Under the pieces are notes generated by a model. That model saw nothing but the letters and a program-made list of their open reading frames with translations. It did no database searches and had not been told where the DNA came from. This document shows, one piece after another, positions 12,299-23,649 of a DNA stretch of 64,000 bases. Position numbers and translations under genes: made by a program. Source of the DNA: Steromphala cineraria (Eukaryota > Mollusca > Gastropoda > Trochida > Trochidae); assembly GCA_916613615.1 (NCBI GenBank), contig OU744732.1, positions 45,933,227 to 45,997,226 of the forward strand, given 5' to 3'. The first letter of the stretch is position 1. Each line of letters starts with the position of its first letter.

Positions 12299-12918
12299 AG
12301 CTCACCTTTACGAAGTAAATGTGAGCTTATGTCGTGGCGCTTCGTCCGTCGTCCGTCTGTCCGTCCGTCCGTCCGTAAACTTTCAGGAAAAAGACTACTC
12401 CTCCTAAACGAATCCAGATATCATTCTGAAATTGTAGTATATTATACCCATGGTGATTCCTCACAGAAAGGTAGACGTTTCAGTTTTGAGAATCAAAGAT
12501 AGCCGCCATGGCAGCCATATTGAATTTTCAATTAGATTTCACGAAAAAGACTACTCCTTCTAAACGAATGCAGATATCATTCTGAAATTGTAGTATGTTA
12601 TACCCATGGTGATTCCTCACAGAAAGGTAGACGTTTCAGTTTTGAGAATCAAAGATGGCCGCTATGGCAGCCATATTGAATTTTCAATTAGATTTCATGA
12701 AAAGACTACTCTTTCTAAACCAATCTAGATATCATTCTGAAATTGTAGTATGTTATAACTATGTTGATTCCGCACAGAAAGGTAGACGTTTCAGTTTTGA
12801 GAATCCAAGATGGCCGCGATAGCAGCCATATTGACTTTTCAGCTGCAGATGACACATCATTATTACTAAATTTTAAGCTTTCATAAAGTGATCACTCGCA
12901 CTATATAAATTAACATAT
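12299..12918. repeat. Right arm of the complex repeat: terminal hairpin and inverted 156-bp units
   Basis: Begins AGCTCACCTTTACGAAGTAAATG, then (gtcc)n, then about three to four 156-bp units whose AGCCATATTGA points lie at 12513, 12669 and 12824. This is the reverse complement of about 1900-3041. At 12911-12919 the text jumps to sequence matching the reverse complement of about position 290, so material present in the left arm is missing here and appears later. Confidence 0.85.
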
Positions 12919-15806
12919 AAATAACATAGCCAGTGAGGGATAAATATACATTTGTTAATCATCTATATCTGATTACGGTCTGAACAATGATTATCTAGAT
13001 TATTATAATAATCATTCAATTCAAACAAATCCTTTTCTAAAGCATTTAAAATGATTAAATTTGTTCACTCCCAACACTAACTGTTAGGTTTTTTACTCCT
13101 TTGTTCCCATGCAATTTATTTATTCCAAATTGAAAATTTTGGCTAATGAATAACAAATTATCTTTTATTTTGTTTGTCATGCTAATAAAAGATATCATTT
13201 AATATTCATCTTCAAAACTAATTGAACAGCTGTCTGAACAATTCTTTTTTTACAAAGTCTTTCTCACCAATTCTCTCTGTTAGTTACGATACTTCAATAA
13301 ACATATTACTGAGTTGACCTCCAGATTATTTCCATTGCAAACCTCTCTTCTACCCCCACCTCTTCTATCCCCCGTTTCCCTCCTCCCCTTTTTTCTCCTG
13401 TCCTTCCATTGCAAACCTCTCTTCTATCCCACAATTCTTCTATTCCCCCCCCCCCCCCCCCCCCCACCCCTTTCCCCTCCTATCCTTCCAGCCCCTCTCC
13501 TGCAACTCTCCTCTAAAGAGTATCTGTATTGCATATTGAAATGAGGGGAGGACACTCACTATATGGAATAACAGTAACTTACATAAGAGGATAAGTTACA
13601 TAAGCTACATGCAGGTGCTAGAGATCATCATAGGTCATCATATCTAGTAATTAGCATAAACCCCCATGTTGCTAGATATTCAGAAATCTTCAGTTAGAAT
13701 TACATGAGACATTGACCTGGACAGTTTACTTTGACAATTGGACTTATCACTAGCTGAATTTGTGATTTGTGTCAGAGGGATATATTCCAAATGTGTATGT
13801 GCATCATCTTTTTAGTTCTTTGGAATTTGAGAGTGTGACTAAATGAATATTCCTAAACCAATCAAGATATCATAATGAAATTAATACAGATGCCCACATA
13901 AAAGTAGCATTTTGAAGATTAAAAAGTCCAAGATGGTCACCAATTCAGCCATAGTTATACAAAAACATACTGCTTGTTAACAAATCATGATTATATCATT
14001 CTTGTATTAATGTTTGTTCAAGCTCTAGTGGTTTCCAACAGAAGAATAGCATTTTAAAAGATAAAAAAATCATGATGGCAGCCATAATCAATTATCATAT
14101 AAAAGATGGTTACACAATAAACCATATTACCACATCATTCATTTTAAGGTGAGCTTTTGTACCCTCGGTACTTTTATTTTTAAAAACGGTCATTCCGGTA
14201 CTATCATGGAATTTACATTGTCATGCAAGTTGTTCTATATTTTTAAGTGTTTCTAAAACATTAAGATGAAAGACAAACATAATTAATTAATTTGTTTAAA
14301 ATATTTATGGCAACTAGCTGCAAAAACCCAATGACATTAAACATCATGTTGAATTTTAAACAATGGTATCTCCCTTATATTCCTTTAGATACCACACAAA
14401 AGGGGTCAACCAGAGTTCAGATATTCCTGTTGAGTCCACTATGCTTTTCTAATACACATCTCAATACAGGCTGCTAGCATCACAGTCTTAGCTGCTACTC
14501 TGTTGCATAATCAACCTGACCCAATTGATATGGTAGAGCATTATGATATATGGCCATGTGTATGCAATAAGAGTTATGGAAATTAGACTTGTATTCTCAT
14601 GACAGTGATATGTTCTTTCTAAGAATAACAACTTACACAAAACTTGTCAACAATAAGCTTTGTGTTTAGCAATCTACATGATAAGTTGATGTGGAAAGAG
14701 TTATTTTGCATCAGGTTCCAGTTCCTGTGTTTTACTCATATTTGTACAATTTCTATATCTAACAGAAGTTCTTCTTGACACAAAATCAATTTAGGACATA
14801 AGCTAACTATATTTTGTGAAATTATATATATTTTTCACAACAATTCATGTTCTCTCCTGTCAAGTCTTTTAATACCACACATAAGGGCTTAGCTAGAGTT
14901 CAGGTTTACATGCTCAACACACTAGGATGCTTCTCCAAATATACGTACACAAAGCCAAATACACAAATTGCTACACACTCCTTAAGGATCTAGGGCTAGC
15001 AGCCCTGCCTGCTCGTATATTGCATAGTAATCCTGACCTAATTGATAAATAGAACATAATGGACTTTATGGAAAGTAGGCCCTATATAAATTGTCTTTAT
15101 GAAAAGTATACTTGTATTCTATTAATAGTAATACTTTTTACAAATAACAATTTAAACAAGTCAAGAATCAGCTTTTGTGTACAACAATCTGCACGATGAG
15201 TTAAAATTAACAAGTCAAGAATCTGCTTTTATGTACAGTAATCTACATGATAAGTTAATAATAGAGGTATTTTGTATCAGGTTCCAGTTCCAATACCATG
15301 TGTTTTATAAATACCTGTAAAACTAAATGATAATTGTATCATGCTGAAGGGGTTCTGGGAACAACATGTCATCATAGAAGTCATTATTTTTCAATTAGAT
15401 TTCAGGCCAAGTACTACTCCTACTAAATCAATTTAGATATCATTCTGAAAAGTGACTATTTTTTTATATAGTGATTCCTGACAAAGACGCATTTATTTTA
15501 TTATCAAGAATCCAAGATGGTCAATATGTCAATTATATTGAATTTTCAATTAGATTTCATGAAATTCATTGAAAAGAATACATTTCCTGATCAATCAAAT
15601 CAATGTCATTATATTTGTATTGATACGCTTGTTGTAATATTTATCAACATTATAAATACAGTTACAAAAAAATGTATGAATCATCTTTATCTGCGAACAG
15701 CCTGAAGCATGACTGTTTTAATAAATCCTTTTTAATAAAACATAAAATGATAAAAGTTGTTCACTCCATCAGTGAGTTACATAATTCCTGACACTTCATA
15801 TATGGC
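12919..15806. repeat. First unit of a 2.9-kb direct tandem duplication
   Basis: Starts AAATAACATAGCCAGTGAGGG, which recurs 2888 bp later at 15807. Positions 13224 and 16112 are also exactly 2888 apart. This unit carries a run of 21 C at 13445-13465 with flanking pyrimidine-rich text (57-58 bp) that the second unit lacks. Positions 14200-15806 match the reverse complement of about 270-1880 in the left arm. No protein-coding content is supported. Confidence 0.85.
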
Positions 15807-17050
15807 AAATAACATAGCCAGTGAGGGATAAATATACATTTTTTAATCATCTATATCTGATTACGGTCTGAACAATGATTATCTAGATAATTATAATGAT
15901 CATTCAATTCAAACAAATCCTTTTCTAAAGCATTTAAAATGATTAAATTTGTTCACTCCCAACACTATCTGTTAGGTTTTTTACTCCTTTGTTCCCATGC
16001 AATTAATTTATTCCAAATTGAAAATTTTGACTAATGAATAACAAATTATCTTTTATTTTGTTTGTCATGCTAATAAAAGATATCATTTAATATTCATCTT
16101 CAAAACTAATTGAACAGCTGTCTGAACAATTCTTTTTTTACAAAGTCTTTCTCACCAATTCTCTCTGTTAGTTACGATACTTCAATAAACATATTACTGA
16201 GTTGACCTCCAGATAATTTCCATTGCAAACCTCTCTTCTACGCCACCTCTTCTATCCCCCGTTTCCCTCCTCCCCTTTTTTCTCCTGTCCTTCCATTGCA
16301 AACCTCTCTTCTATCCCACATTTCTTCTCCTGCAACTCTTCTCTAAAGAGTATCTGTATTGCATATTGAAATGAGGGGAGGACACTCACTATATGGAATA
16401 ACAGTAACTTACATAAGAGGATAAGTTACATAAGCTACATGCAGGTGCAAGAGATCATCATAGGTCATCATATCTAGTAATTAGCATAAACCCCCATGTT
16501 GCTAGATATTCAGAAATCTTCAGTTAGAATTACATGAGACATTGACCTGGACAGTTTACTTTGACAATTGGACTTATCACTAGCTGAATTTGTGATTTGT
16601 GTCAGAGGGATATATTCCAAATGTGTATGTGCATCATCTTTTTAGTTCTTTGGAAGTTGAGAGTGTGACTAAATGAATACTCCTAAACCAATCAAGATAA
16701 CATAATGAAATTAATACAGATGCCCACATAAAAGTAGCATTTTGAAGATTAAAAAGTCCAAGATGGTCACCAATTCAGCCATAGTTATACAAAAACATAC
16801 TGCTTGTTAACAAATCATGATTATATCATTCTTGTATTAATGTTTGTTCAAGCTCTAGTGGTTTCCAACAGAAGAATAGCATTTTAAAAGATAAAAAAAT
16901 CATGATGGCAGCCATAATCAATTATCATATAAAAGATGGTTACACAATTAAACCATATTACCACATCATTCATTTTAAGGTGAGCTTTTGTACCCTCGGT
17001 ACTTTTATTTTAAAAAACAGTCATTCCGGTACTATCATGGAATTTACATT
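15807..17050. repeat. Second, partial unit of the 2.9-kb duplication
   Basis: Nearly identical to 12919-14220 apart from the missing C-run segment and scattered substitutions. Identity stops just after ATGGAATTTACATTGT (14220 and 17050). Confidence 0.85.
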
Positions 17051-17132
17051 GTTATGTGTAAAAGGGTCATTTCATCCCGACTCTTCTCTTTGTCGTGTGA
17101 ACAACAGTTATATCAGTTGCATTTCGGCCTCC

Positions 17133-17481
17133 ATTCTCTCCCCTCAGAGGCAGATCAAGTCAAGTTGATTTAGCCTCTGTTCTATTACGCCGATCTTGTG
17201 GGATAGAATGGGAGATGCCTGATTGGAGGCAATCAAAATTAGTTGTGCAATCAGCGACGCTGTTTTTAAATCATCATTTTGGCTACTGAAACAAGGCAAA
17301 GGCATTGTGATATGAACCACCCTTTCCATGTGAGAAGCCTTGTAATTTGATAAAGAAATTCAGATGTATTGTGATGAAAGTTTTTTTCCGCCAGGGGAAA
17401 CTGCCGGAAGCCCGGGATTGCGGCGTAATAGAACAGAGGCTAAATCAACTTGACTTAATCTGCCTCTGTGGGGAGAGATTG
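17133..17481. mobile_element. 350-bp MITE with 9-bp target duplication (copy 1 of 4)
   Basis: About 55-bp terminal inverted repeats CATTCTCTCCCC..CAGAGGCAGATCAAG..GATTTAGCCTCTGTT. Flanked by TTCGGCCTC at 17124-17132 and 17482-17490. The interior is shared with 37594-37929, 43312-43648 and 57480-57829 (GGCAAAGGCATTGTGATATG, CATTTGATAAAG). Nine-base duplications suggest a Mutator-like source. Confidence 0.92.
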
Positions 17482-17926
17482 TTCGGCCTCATATGCAGTG
17501 ACATATCAAGTCATGATTGTAAAGCAATTTTTTTTTAAAAATCCAATTAAAAATCCGCAAATTTAGTGTAGATTTCATGTCATTTCATTTTTCGGCAATG
17601 TCTCTCAACTAAATTCGCTTGACATTTCTCTGGTCTTCTCGCATGTGAATTTCCATCGTACTTTCGCGGTTGTCCTCGACTTCGCAGTTTGCACATCCTC
17701 ACTAATAGTAAAACAGTTTTTTTCCAGAAAGATATCTAAGTCACTGAATTCACATAAAGTTTTAATGTTCGGAAAAGTGCAACACTGTGTATAATTGTTA
17801 ATTTCATAAGTGCGCGAAGCGCATGATAATGAAATTATAACTGTATAAGGGAACTGAAATAAGGTCTAAATAGGTTGATAATCTCTGGCTTCAGCACGAG
17901 ATCTCAGCCTTTAAAAGAAAGGGATC

Positions 17927-19283
17927 TGGTCAAATGGGCCGAAGGATGAAAAGGCCGATAAAAAAGGTCAAAAGGGCCGAGTGAAAAAGTCAAAAGGGCC
18001 GAAGTAAATACTCATAAGGGCCGAAAATATAAAATATATTTATTCATCGTATTCAACCTATATTTGAGAGTTGTAATATGTTTACTTAGCCAAGTGATTC
18101 CAATCAATTCCAAAATTAATCCTTGGCTGGTGCTATGTTATTTTTAAGTGATTGGATTTATGATTTATAATTAAATAAGTATGTTTCCCTTGTTAATTAT
18201 CGGAGCTCAATGTGATGACAACAGAAATGAATAAAAAAAACCAAAATAGGTCAACTACCAGAAAAAGCAAGTGTAAGAGGAAACAAAATTGGTGGAATGA
18301 ATCTTTCTGTAAGCTTTGGAATGAGATGTGCATAGCCGAACAATCACGGTGTAAATGTTCGACTATGAAAAAACAGTTTTTAAACACATGTATGTGTATA
18401 AACAGAAATTATTTCATACATAAAAACTGTCAAAACAAGTACATTTACATTTTATACATGAAGACGTAAATTGGAAGATACGTGTGATTAAATCCCAATG
18501 GAATTTTGAAAATCTATTGGGCGTATATATTTGATGTAGGGAGTGAGAGACGTAAACTTTTAAAACTTTTTTAAACTGAATTGTGTTATATAACCATGGA
18601 GGTGACTCTACAACAATACGATATTAGTTAAGAAAACATACAATCAATCATCTACTGCAATACCTTGTTCGTTAAGAAAACAATTAATTGGATTGTGACA
18701 ACTACTCTAAAAGTACAATAAGTAATTTATTAAGAAATCAAATCAATCAATACGAAATTCAAGAAATTCAAGTCAAGTCAAGTTAATTTTTCATGATTCA
18801 TTACCGTAATTGATATGAAATAATTGTGAAAGTGAAACATATCTATTCATTGATAAAAGTTTATAATAATATGCAGGAAGATATCTCTTTATCTCTCTCT
18901 AACTTAGATATTCTAGATCTACATTTTGTGATATTGATACGGAAGCCTGTACCGATATGGACCATTTGATATGTAAATGTGAACCAGAAAGATGTTGTCT
19001 TAACCTATTGTTTAGTGCCTATTGAATAGTGCTGAACAATAATAGTGCGACAATAAAAAATATTGTTGAAATGTTGCTACGATGTCAATAAAAGATGGAA
19101 TCTAAATTTTTGCTATGTTATTTGTCGGTATTTTTTGGGTTCAACCCTTATGACTTGGAACACGGCCCTTTTGACTTTCACCTCGGCCCTTTTGACTTTC
19201 ACCTCGGCCCTTTTGACTTTTTCCTTCGGCCTTTTTGACTATGCAGTTCTCGGCCCTTTTGTCATTCAGCCTGTTTGACTACA
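17927..19283. mobile_element. Foldback-like element with GTCAAAAGGGCCGA terminal motifs
   Basis: The left end carries repeated GTCAAAwGGGCCGAA (17929-18015: TCAAATGGGCCGAAGG, AAAAGGCCGA, TCAAAAGGGCCGAG, TCAAAAGGGCCGAA, AAGGGCCGAAA). The right end (19150-19280) carries the inverse five to six times (CGGCCCTTTTGACTTTCACCT, TTCGGCCTTTTTGAC, CAGCCTGTTTGAC). It interrupts the left terminal repeat of the DIRS element, so it arrived later. The interior (about 1.1 kb, AT-rich) holds only short frames, such as 18212-18469, with no recognised domain. Confidence 0.72.
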
Positions 19284-19639
19284 ACCCAAAAGAAATCTCG
19301 CGAGATGTGACAGGTCACATGATCATCCTCTTTTTGAATGGCTTTAGACGTGCATTGTTTGACCAAATAAAGACAAACAGTAATGTATTCTCTCAATTTT
19401 TTTATCAACACAATGAATCTTGGCAAATAAAATTGACTGTATGGCATTATTACTTATACACCAAGTCCGGTAAGAACAAGTTAACTGTCTCTGGTCACAA
19501 TCTTGTGACATTCATGAACAAATCTTCAGCGATGAACCAAAACTGCAACTCGAAACTTGCTTTCCAGTCAGTCCATAGAAGTTAAACTGCAACACAATTA
19601 TCATCAATGAATGTGAATTTTTTGGTTTGACCTTGCAAA

Positions 19640-19800
19640 AGCCTGAATTGCAAATAGGGCAGCTGTCATCTCCAGCACATTTATGTGTTGTGTGCTCTAT
19701 AATGTACACCATCTGCCTCCAGTCCGAGTCTGCCCGCACACTGCCCCCACCCTTTTTTCGACGCATCGGTTACAATTGTTAGGTCTGGACATGGTGCTAG
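19640..19800 (-). pseudogene. DIRS RNase H fragment
   Basis: In the frame of 19512-19766 and its neighbours, the minus strand reads CPDLTIVTDASKKGWGQCAG. This matches the first catalytic-Asp motif (TDASxxGWG) of LTR/DIRS-element RNase H. Frameshifts and a stop follow within about 100 bp. Confidence 0.7.
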
Positions 19801-19809
19801 GATTGCTTT

Positions 19810-20780
19810 GCCATTCCATGTGTTCATTCCATTTGTAAGAATCTATAATGAAGAGGTGCTGGTAGCACTGCTTTAATGCATGCTGACAGTTTGCCAATTA
19901 TCTTGATATCTTGTCTGCTCTTAACAAGGTTTTTCATTTCTCTGTTATGTGTGTAACCTTTTTGCCAGGCAACGATAGTGTAATTTGAATGCTGTTCACC
20001 TTGAACCCTAGATATTCTATCTGTTGGCATGGAATCAACTGGGATTTCTTGTAGTTGATTACAAAGCCCAGGCATTCTAGTGTTTTCATGATAGAATTTC
20101 TGTCTATTTGTAACTGAGATAGACTCTGGTTCAGACAAATAATGTCGTCCAGGTAGATGAGTAGGCGGATCCCTAACCGTCTTAGAATTGCAACAGGTTT
20201 TTAAAAATCTTTGTGAAACACCTGGGGGCTGGGGCTAGGCCGAATGGCATGCATTGGAACTTGTACAGTGTTTTGTTCCACCTGAAACGAACATATTTCT
20301 TCTGATGTTCTGCTAGGGGAACGCAATAATATGCATCTTTCATGTCCATTGTTACCATGTAATCTTTTTTCTGAATTAGATCTGATAGCATTGACATTGT
20401 TTCCATCTTGAAGTGTTTGTGTGAAATGTTTTTGTTTATTTTTTTTGCATTGAACACTGGACGAAAACCCCTGACTTTTTTGGTCTTATGAACATTGTGC
20501 TTATGAATTGCTTTTTGTCTGGGAGAACAGGATTCACTGCATTTTTTAGTATCATTTCCTTTACTGCCTGATACTGAATTTTGCTTTCTTCTGGATTTAG
20601 TACAAGTGGTTTTGGTTCTTTTATTTGGTTTGGTGGATTGGTGAATTCAATTTTCATCCTCATTACTAGACTCAAAATCTGAGCATCTTTTGTAATTTTT
20701 TGCCAATTTTTCAGAATTTTTTTTTGTCTGCCACCAATGAACTTTGGTGCCAGTTTGTTTTGGATGTTTACATCACTTTC
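19810..20780 (-). pseudogene. DIRS reverse transcriptase, broken by frameshifts
   Basis: In order on the minus strand: KNWQKITKDAQIL and EFTNPPNQ just ahead of the domain; NAKKINKNISHKHFKMET; DMKDAYYCVPLAEHQKKYVRF; QCMPFGLAPAPRCFTK; the active-site box LIYLDDIICLNQ (near 20130-20165); then LGFVINY and IGKLSACIKAVLPAPLHYRF at about 19824-19880. Motif order and wording are those of DIRS/Ngaro-type polymerases. At least three frame changes (near 20440-20490, 20180 and 20000) leave it dead. Confidence 0.82.
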
Positions 20781-21535
20781 AACAGCTGACCAAACCTTGG
20801 ACAGCGGTCCCATGATGTTTACAACACGCTGATGAATTCTTTGAAAGGCACTATCCTGTGCTTTAGTTCTAGCGTTATGTTTCTGTTCAATCATATCTGC
20901 CCATTCATCATCGAGTGTTTTTGTTTCACACTCCCGATTACCGGGAACTGAACAATCTTTTAGAATATAATCTTCAATAACACTCTCCTTGAGATATTCG
21001 GTAAAGTTTTTGTCAATGTAAGAGTTCATACCATCACTCAATTACGGTCTTAAGTCAATTTCGCGTGAATCAAATCGTTTATACTGGGCGCCGCCATTGT
21101 TGTTGTCGTCATCTTGGCTCGAGTCTCGCGTTAGCGAACGAGATTTAGCGTGATCACGTTTACGGCGGCGATAGCGTGCATCACTGTCAGAAGTGTCAGA
21201 GTCGCTGCTTCTGTCACTGCTATTGTCACTTGTATCCTTGAACAATCAGAATCACAACTAGAAGTCGATGACCTAGAACTTGATCTTGTTCTAGAACGTT
21301 TCCTCTTGCGAGGTATTCTGTAACGAGATCGTCCTCGCTCTTCAAGCCTGTTATCACAGTCTTTTGGGTAATCCCTTGTGTATTCATGATCACTGGATTG
21401 AGTATCTTGGCTAGTCGATGATTTCATTCGATCATGCTTATTCTTTGCCTTTTGGCTTTTTCGGCTGTCATGATTTTGCGCCTTTTGGCTGCACTCAATG
21501 TCCGACGCCGATTTCTCTTTCTCCGAGTCGGCCAT
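20781..21535 (-). pseudogene. DIRS gag-like ORF1, frameshifted
   Basis: Starts at an ATG at 21533-21535 (MADSEKEKSASD). The N-terminal half is rich in Arg/Ser (RKRKRSRTRSSSRSSTSS), Asp/Ser and Lys. A frame change near 21240 leads to SSDRSSDSDTSDSDARYRRR, and a stop near 21043 precedes the frame beginning at 21041, with DDEWADMIEQKHNA and IHQRVVNIMGPLSKVW. Low-complexity basic N-termini are common in DIRS ORF1; assignment to gag rests on position. Confidence 0.65.
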
Positions 21536-21803
21536 TACGGACGTCAAAATTACTCTGCAGGCGTTGAGAAATATAAATTGTGCACAAAAAAAGTGTAAAA
21601 CACTCCCACCAACTACAAAAGAGTTCTTTGGCACCGATGACATAAAACAAATAATATAAAAACTCGATAAAATTCTCGGCGTCAAAACACGTCTGAACGT
21701 CATGAAAGCCAGAAAAAATAGGATGATCATGTGACCTGTCACATAAAGGCTGAGATCTCGTGCTGAAGCCAGAGATTATCAAGTTTAGACCTTACTTAAG
21801 TTC

Positions 21804-22645
21804 ACGAAGTAAAATCATAAACACTTGGGTTTTATTTTGCAACATAATTGTTCGTGGAGTGAACACATAAGTGACAAAGCTAAAAAGACTCACCAATGGT
21901 AAATATGCCGTCTAAAACGAAAAACATATGAGATCATGTACAAACAATCCTTATTGCCATTACTCGATTATTGCATGGGAAAATATGGTTTCCTTGAAAC
22001 ATGCAATCATTTACAATTTTCCAACACTCCCACACACAATCCCGTTAGGCCTCAGTATCTATGCTAGTATTCTCTTCAATTAATGTTCTAAATCCTTAAT
22101 AGGAAGTCAGTTGACGGGAGGTCACATGCATTTGAAATGGTCCTTTTGAAACAATGCACAAGAATGCCGACTTCAGTATCAGCAAACATTAAACTGTCCA
22201 GCTATCATCCATGCCTAGTTCCTGAAACATTCAAAGGTTTAACGCTACAAACAGTCTGATTTCAAGTGCTGGCAAAAACACATTTCCATTTACATACATG
22301 CATATTTCATATAATGACACTTTTCCCGAAATATTAACTTAAGTTTGGAACTGTCATTTCTAACATCGACTTTTGAAAAATTTAGTATCTTATTGTTTAA
22401 TGGACGATTGATAGTTTCAACGTTCACACGAAATTTATTGAAGATAATAACATACCAAACTGATCTCAAAGTCAGAAATCGAGCTAGTGTGTTTCTGCAT
22501 TTTATATACATATTACAATACTAAGAAGCATTTCTAAAGCAGAAAATGCGTACACGCTTCTTTTGATTCCTTGTAAATGCTGTAAACATATTTCCGAGTC
22601 TATTACATGAAACAACAAATAAAGTATACTTTGCGACCAACTCAC
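21804..22645. other. No feature recognised
   Basis: Flank between the DIRS element and a candidate exon. Only short frames without motifs (for example 22290-22511). Confidence 0.5.
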
Positions 22646-22819
22646 CTTAATTGCATCGGGGAAAGACCTTGAAACACCGGCAAATATATCTGTTTGACAC
22701 TGGCCGCGGAGAGCACTCCATTTTCCCAACCTTCTTGAAAACATGTGCTTTGGGGTTGTGTGCTGCACGTGAATTTTGAGGAGTTGCTCAGCAAAGTGTC
22801 GTACAAGAAGTCCGTGCAT
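22646..22819 (-). CDS. Candidate first coding exon with mitochondrial-type presequence
   Basis: An ATG at 22817-22819 opens 58 codons that run, without a stop, to AAG|GTGAGT, a consensus donor (exon low end 22646, phase 0). The peptide starts MHGLLVRHFAEQLLKIHVQH and continues with FSRRLGKWSALRGQC and IFAGVSRSFPDAIK. It is basic, with amphipathic-helix character and almost no acidic residues at the start, as in mitochondrial import signals. The frame is also open upstream of the ATG. I cannot find the next exon; the DIRS element occupies the nearest 4 kb downstream. It may be a real gene's first exon or a chance frame. Confidence 0.38.
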
Positions 22820-23268
22820 CACAAGATGAAATAGACGACGTCCGTGCAGCCACACAGTTTTTGACTAGTGACTGTTTATAACATTTTACATCGTTTGCCA
22901 CCAACCAAAATTCATTGACGTCCGTTTAAAATTTGTATCAAAATAATTAATTATAGTTCAGTTCAGTGTGACATTTTAAGGTTAATAGCTCGGAAAAAGA
23001 ATGAAAATGAACAGTTGATAAACGGCTTAGAATTGTTTTACCGACAATTTCGACAGTATTATCTTCAACTGCACGTGAAATACGCGCAGTGTTAAAATGA
23101 AATTGATCCATTCCTCAGGAGTGGAAATTAACTATGCTAGTCACCATTATCACTTTTGAACTCATAATCAACAAACTTATATTCGGCTAATATTGATATT
23201 TTCATAAAAAATGGAAAACAGTTTTAACAATAACCATGTGGTGAATGTGAAATAATAACCTCGACCTC

Positions 23269-23325
23269 GTGAATATCTGTGATAACCATCTCGCTGATCG
23301 TTCGGTGGTTATCACAGATATTCAC
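23269..23325. repeat. Perfect 20-bp-arm hairpin
   Basis: GTGAATATCTGTGATAACCA and its exact reverse complement are separated by 17 bp. It lies just upstream of a LINE 3' fragment. Confidence 0.9.
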
Positions 23326-23329
23326 TCAG

Positions 23330-23628
23330 TCAGCGGTCATTATTTCAACCATAAAATGTCCATGTTGTATAAAATGGTCAACAACATAACCACGAGTTGT
23401 CTCAGTGATCTTGTACCGCCTAGACTATCAGATGTCTCTGGTTATAATTTTCGTAATAAAACCAATCTTCGGACGTTGCACTGTAAATCGTAAAACTACG
23501 CGAGGTATTTCCTCTCAGGTGCTATCATAAAGTGGAATTTACTACCCGCTGAACAGAGAGAATTGCCATCTTTGTCGAGATTCAAAACTGCCATACTAAA
23601 TAATGATACTAATATATACAGCTTCTTT
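23330..23628 (+). mobile_element. 3' fragment of a CR1/L2-like LINE (RT C-terminal end)
   Basis: Translation reads LYKMVNNITTSCLSDLVPPR and GYNFRNKTNLRTLHCKS, then after a stop and frameshift IIKWNLLPAEQRELPSLSRF. This is the familiar C-terminal end of CR1/L2-type LINE proteins (LYK..NG..YL..L.P...YNLR..). Its last 100 bp (23527-23628) recurs at 31250-31350. Confidence 0.72.
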
Positions 23629-23649
23629 TGTAACATTCATGATACCAAA

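Larger units (their letters stand above)
17851..21803 (-). mobile_element. Degenerate DIRS-type retroelement with inverted terminal repeats
   Basis: 17851-17913 (GAACTGAAATAAGGTCTAAA..GCACGAGATCTCAGCC) is the inverse of 21743-21803. The repeat resumes at 19304-19360 against 21680-21745 (TGTGACAGGTCACATGATCATCCT). Inverted rather than direct terminal repeats, together with a DIRS-like reverse transcriptase and an RS-rich gag-like frame on the minus strand, identify the DIRS order. A foldback element splits the left repeat. Little room remains between the RNase H region and the left repeat and I see no tyrosine recombinase, so that gene appears deleted. Confidence 0.82.

Noticed and set aside
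13314..13544. 76-codon Pro/Leu/Ser-rich frame
   Set aside because: Pyrimidine-rich low-complexity sequence around a C-run; the duplicate unit does not preserve the frame.
18212..18469. 85-codon Lys/Cys-rich frame inside the foldback element
   Set aside because: No recognised domain and strong A bias; could be chance.
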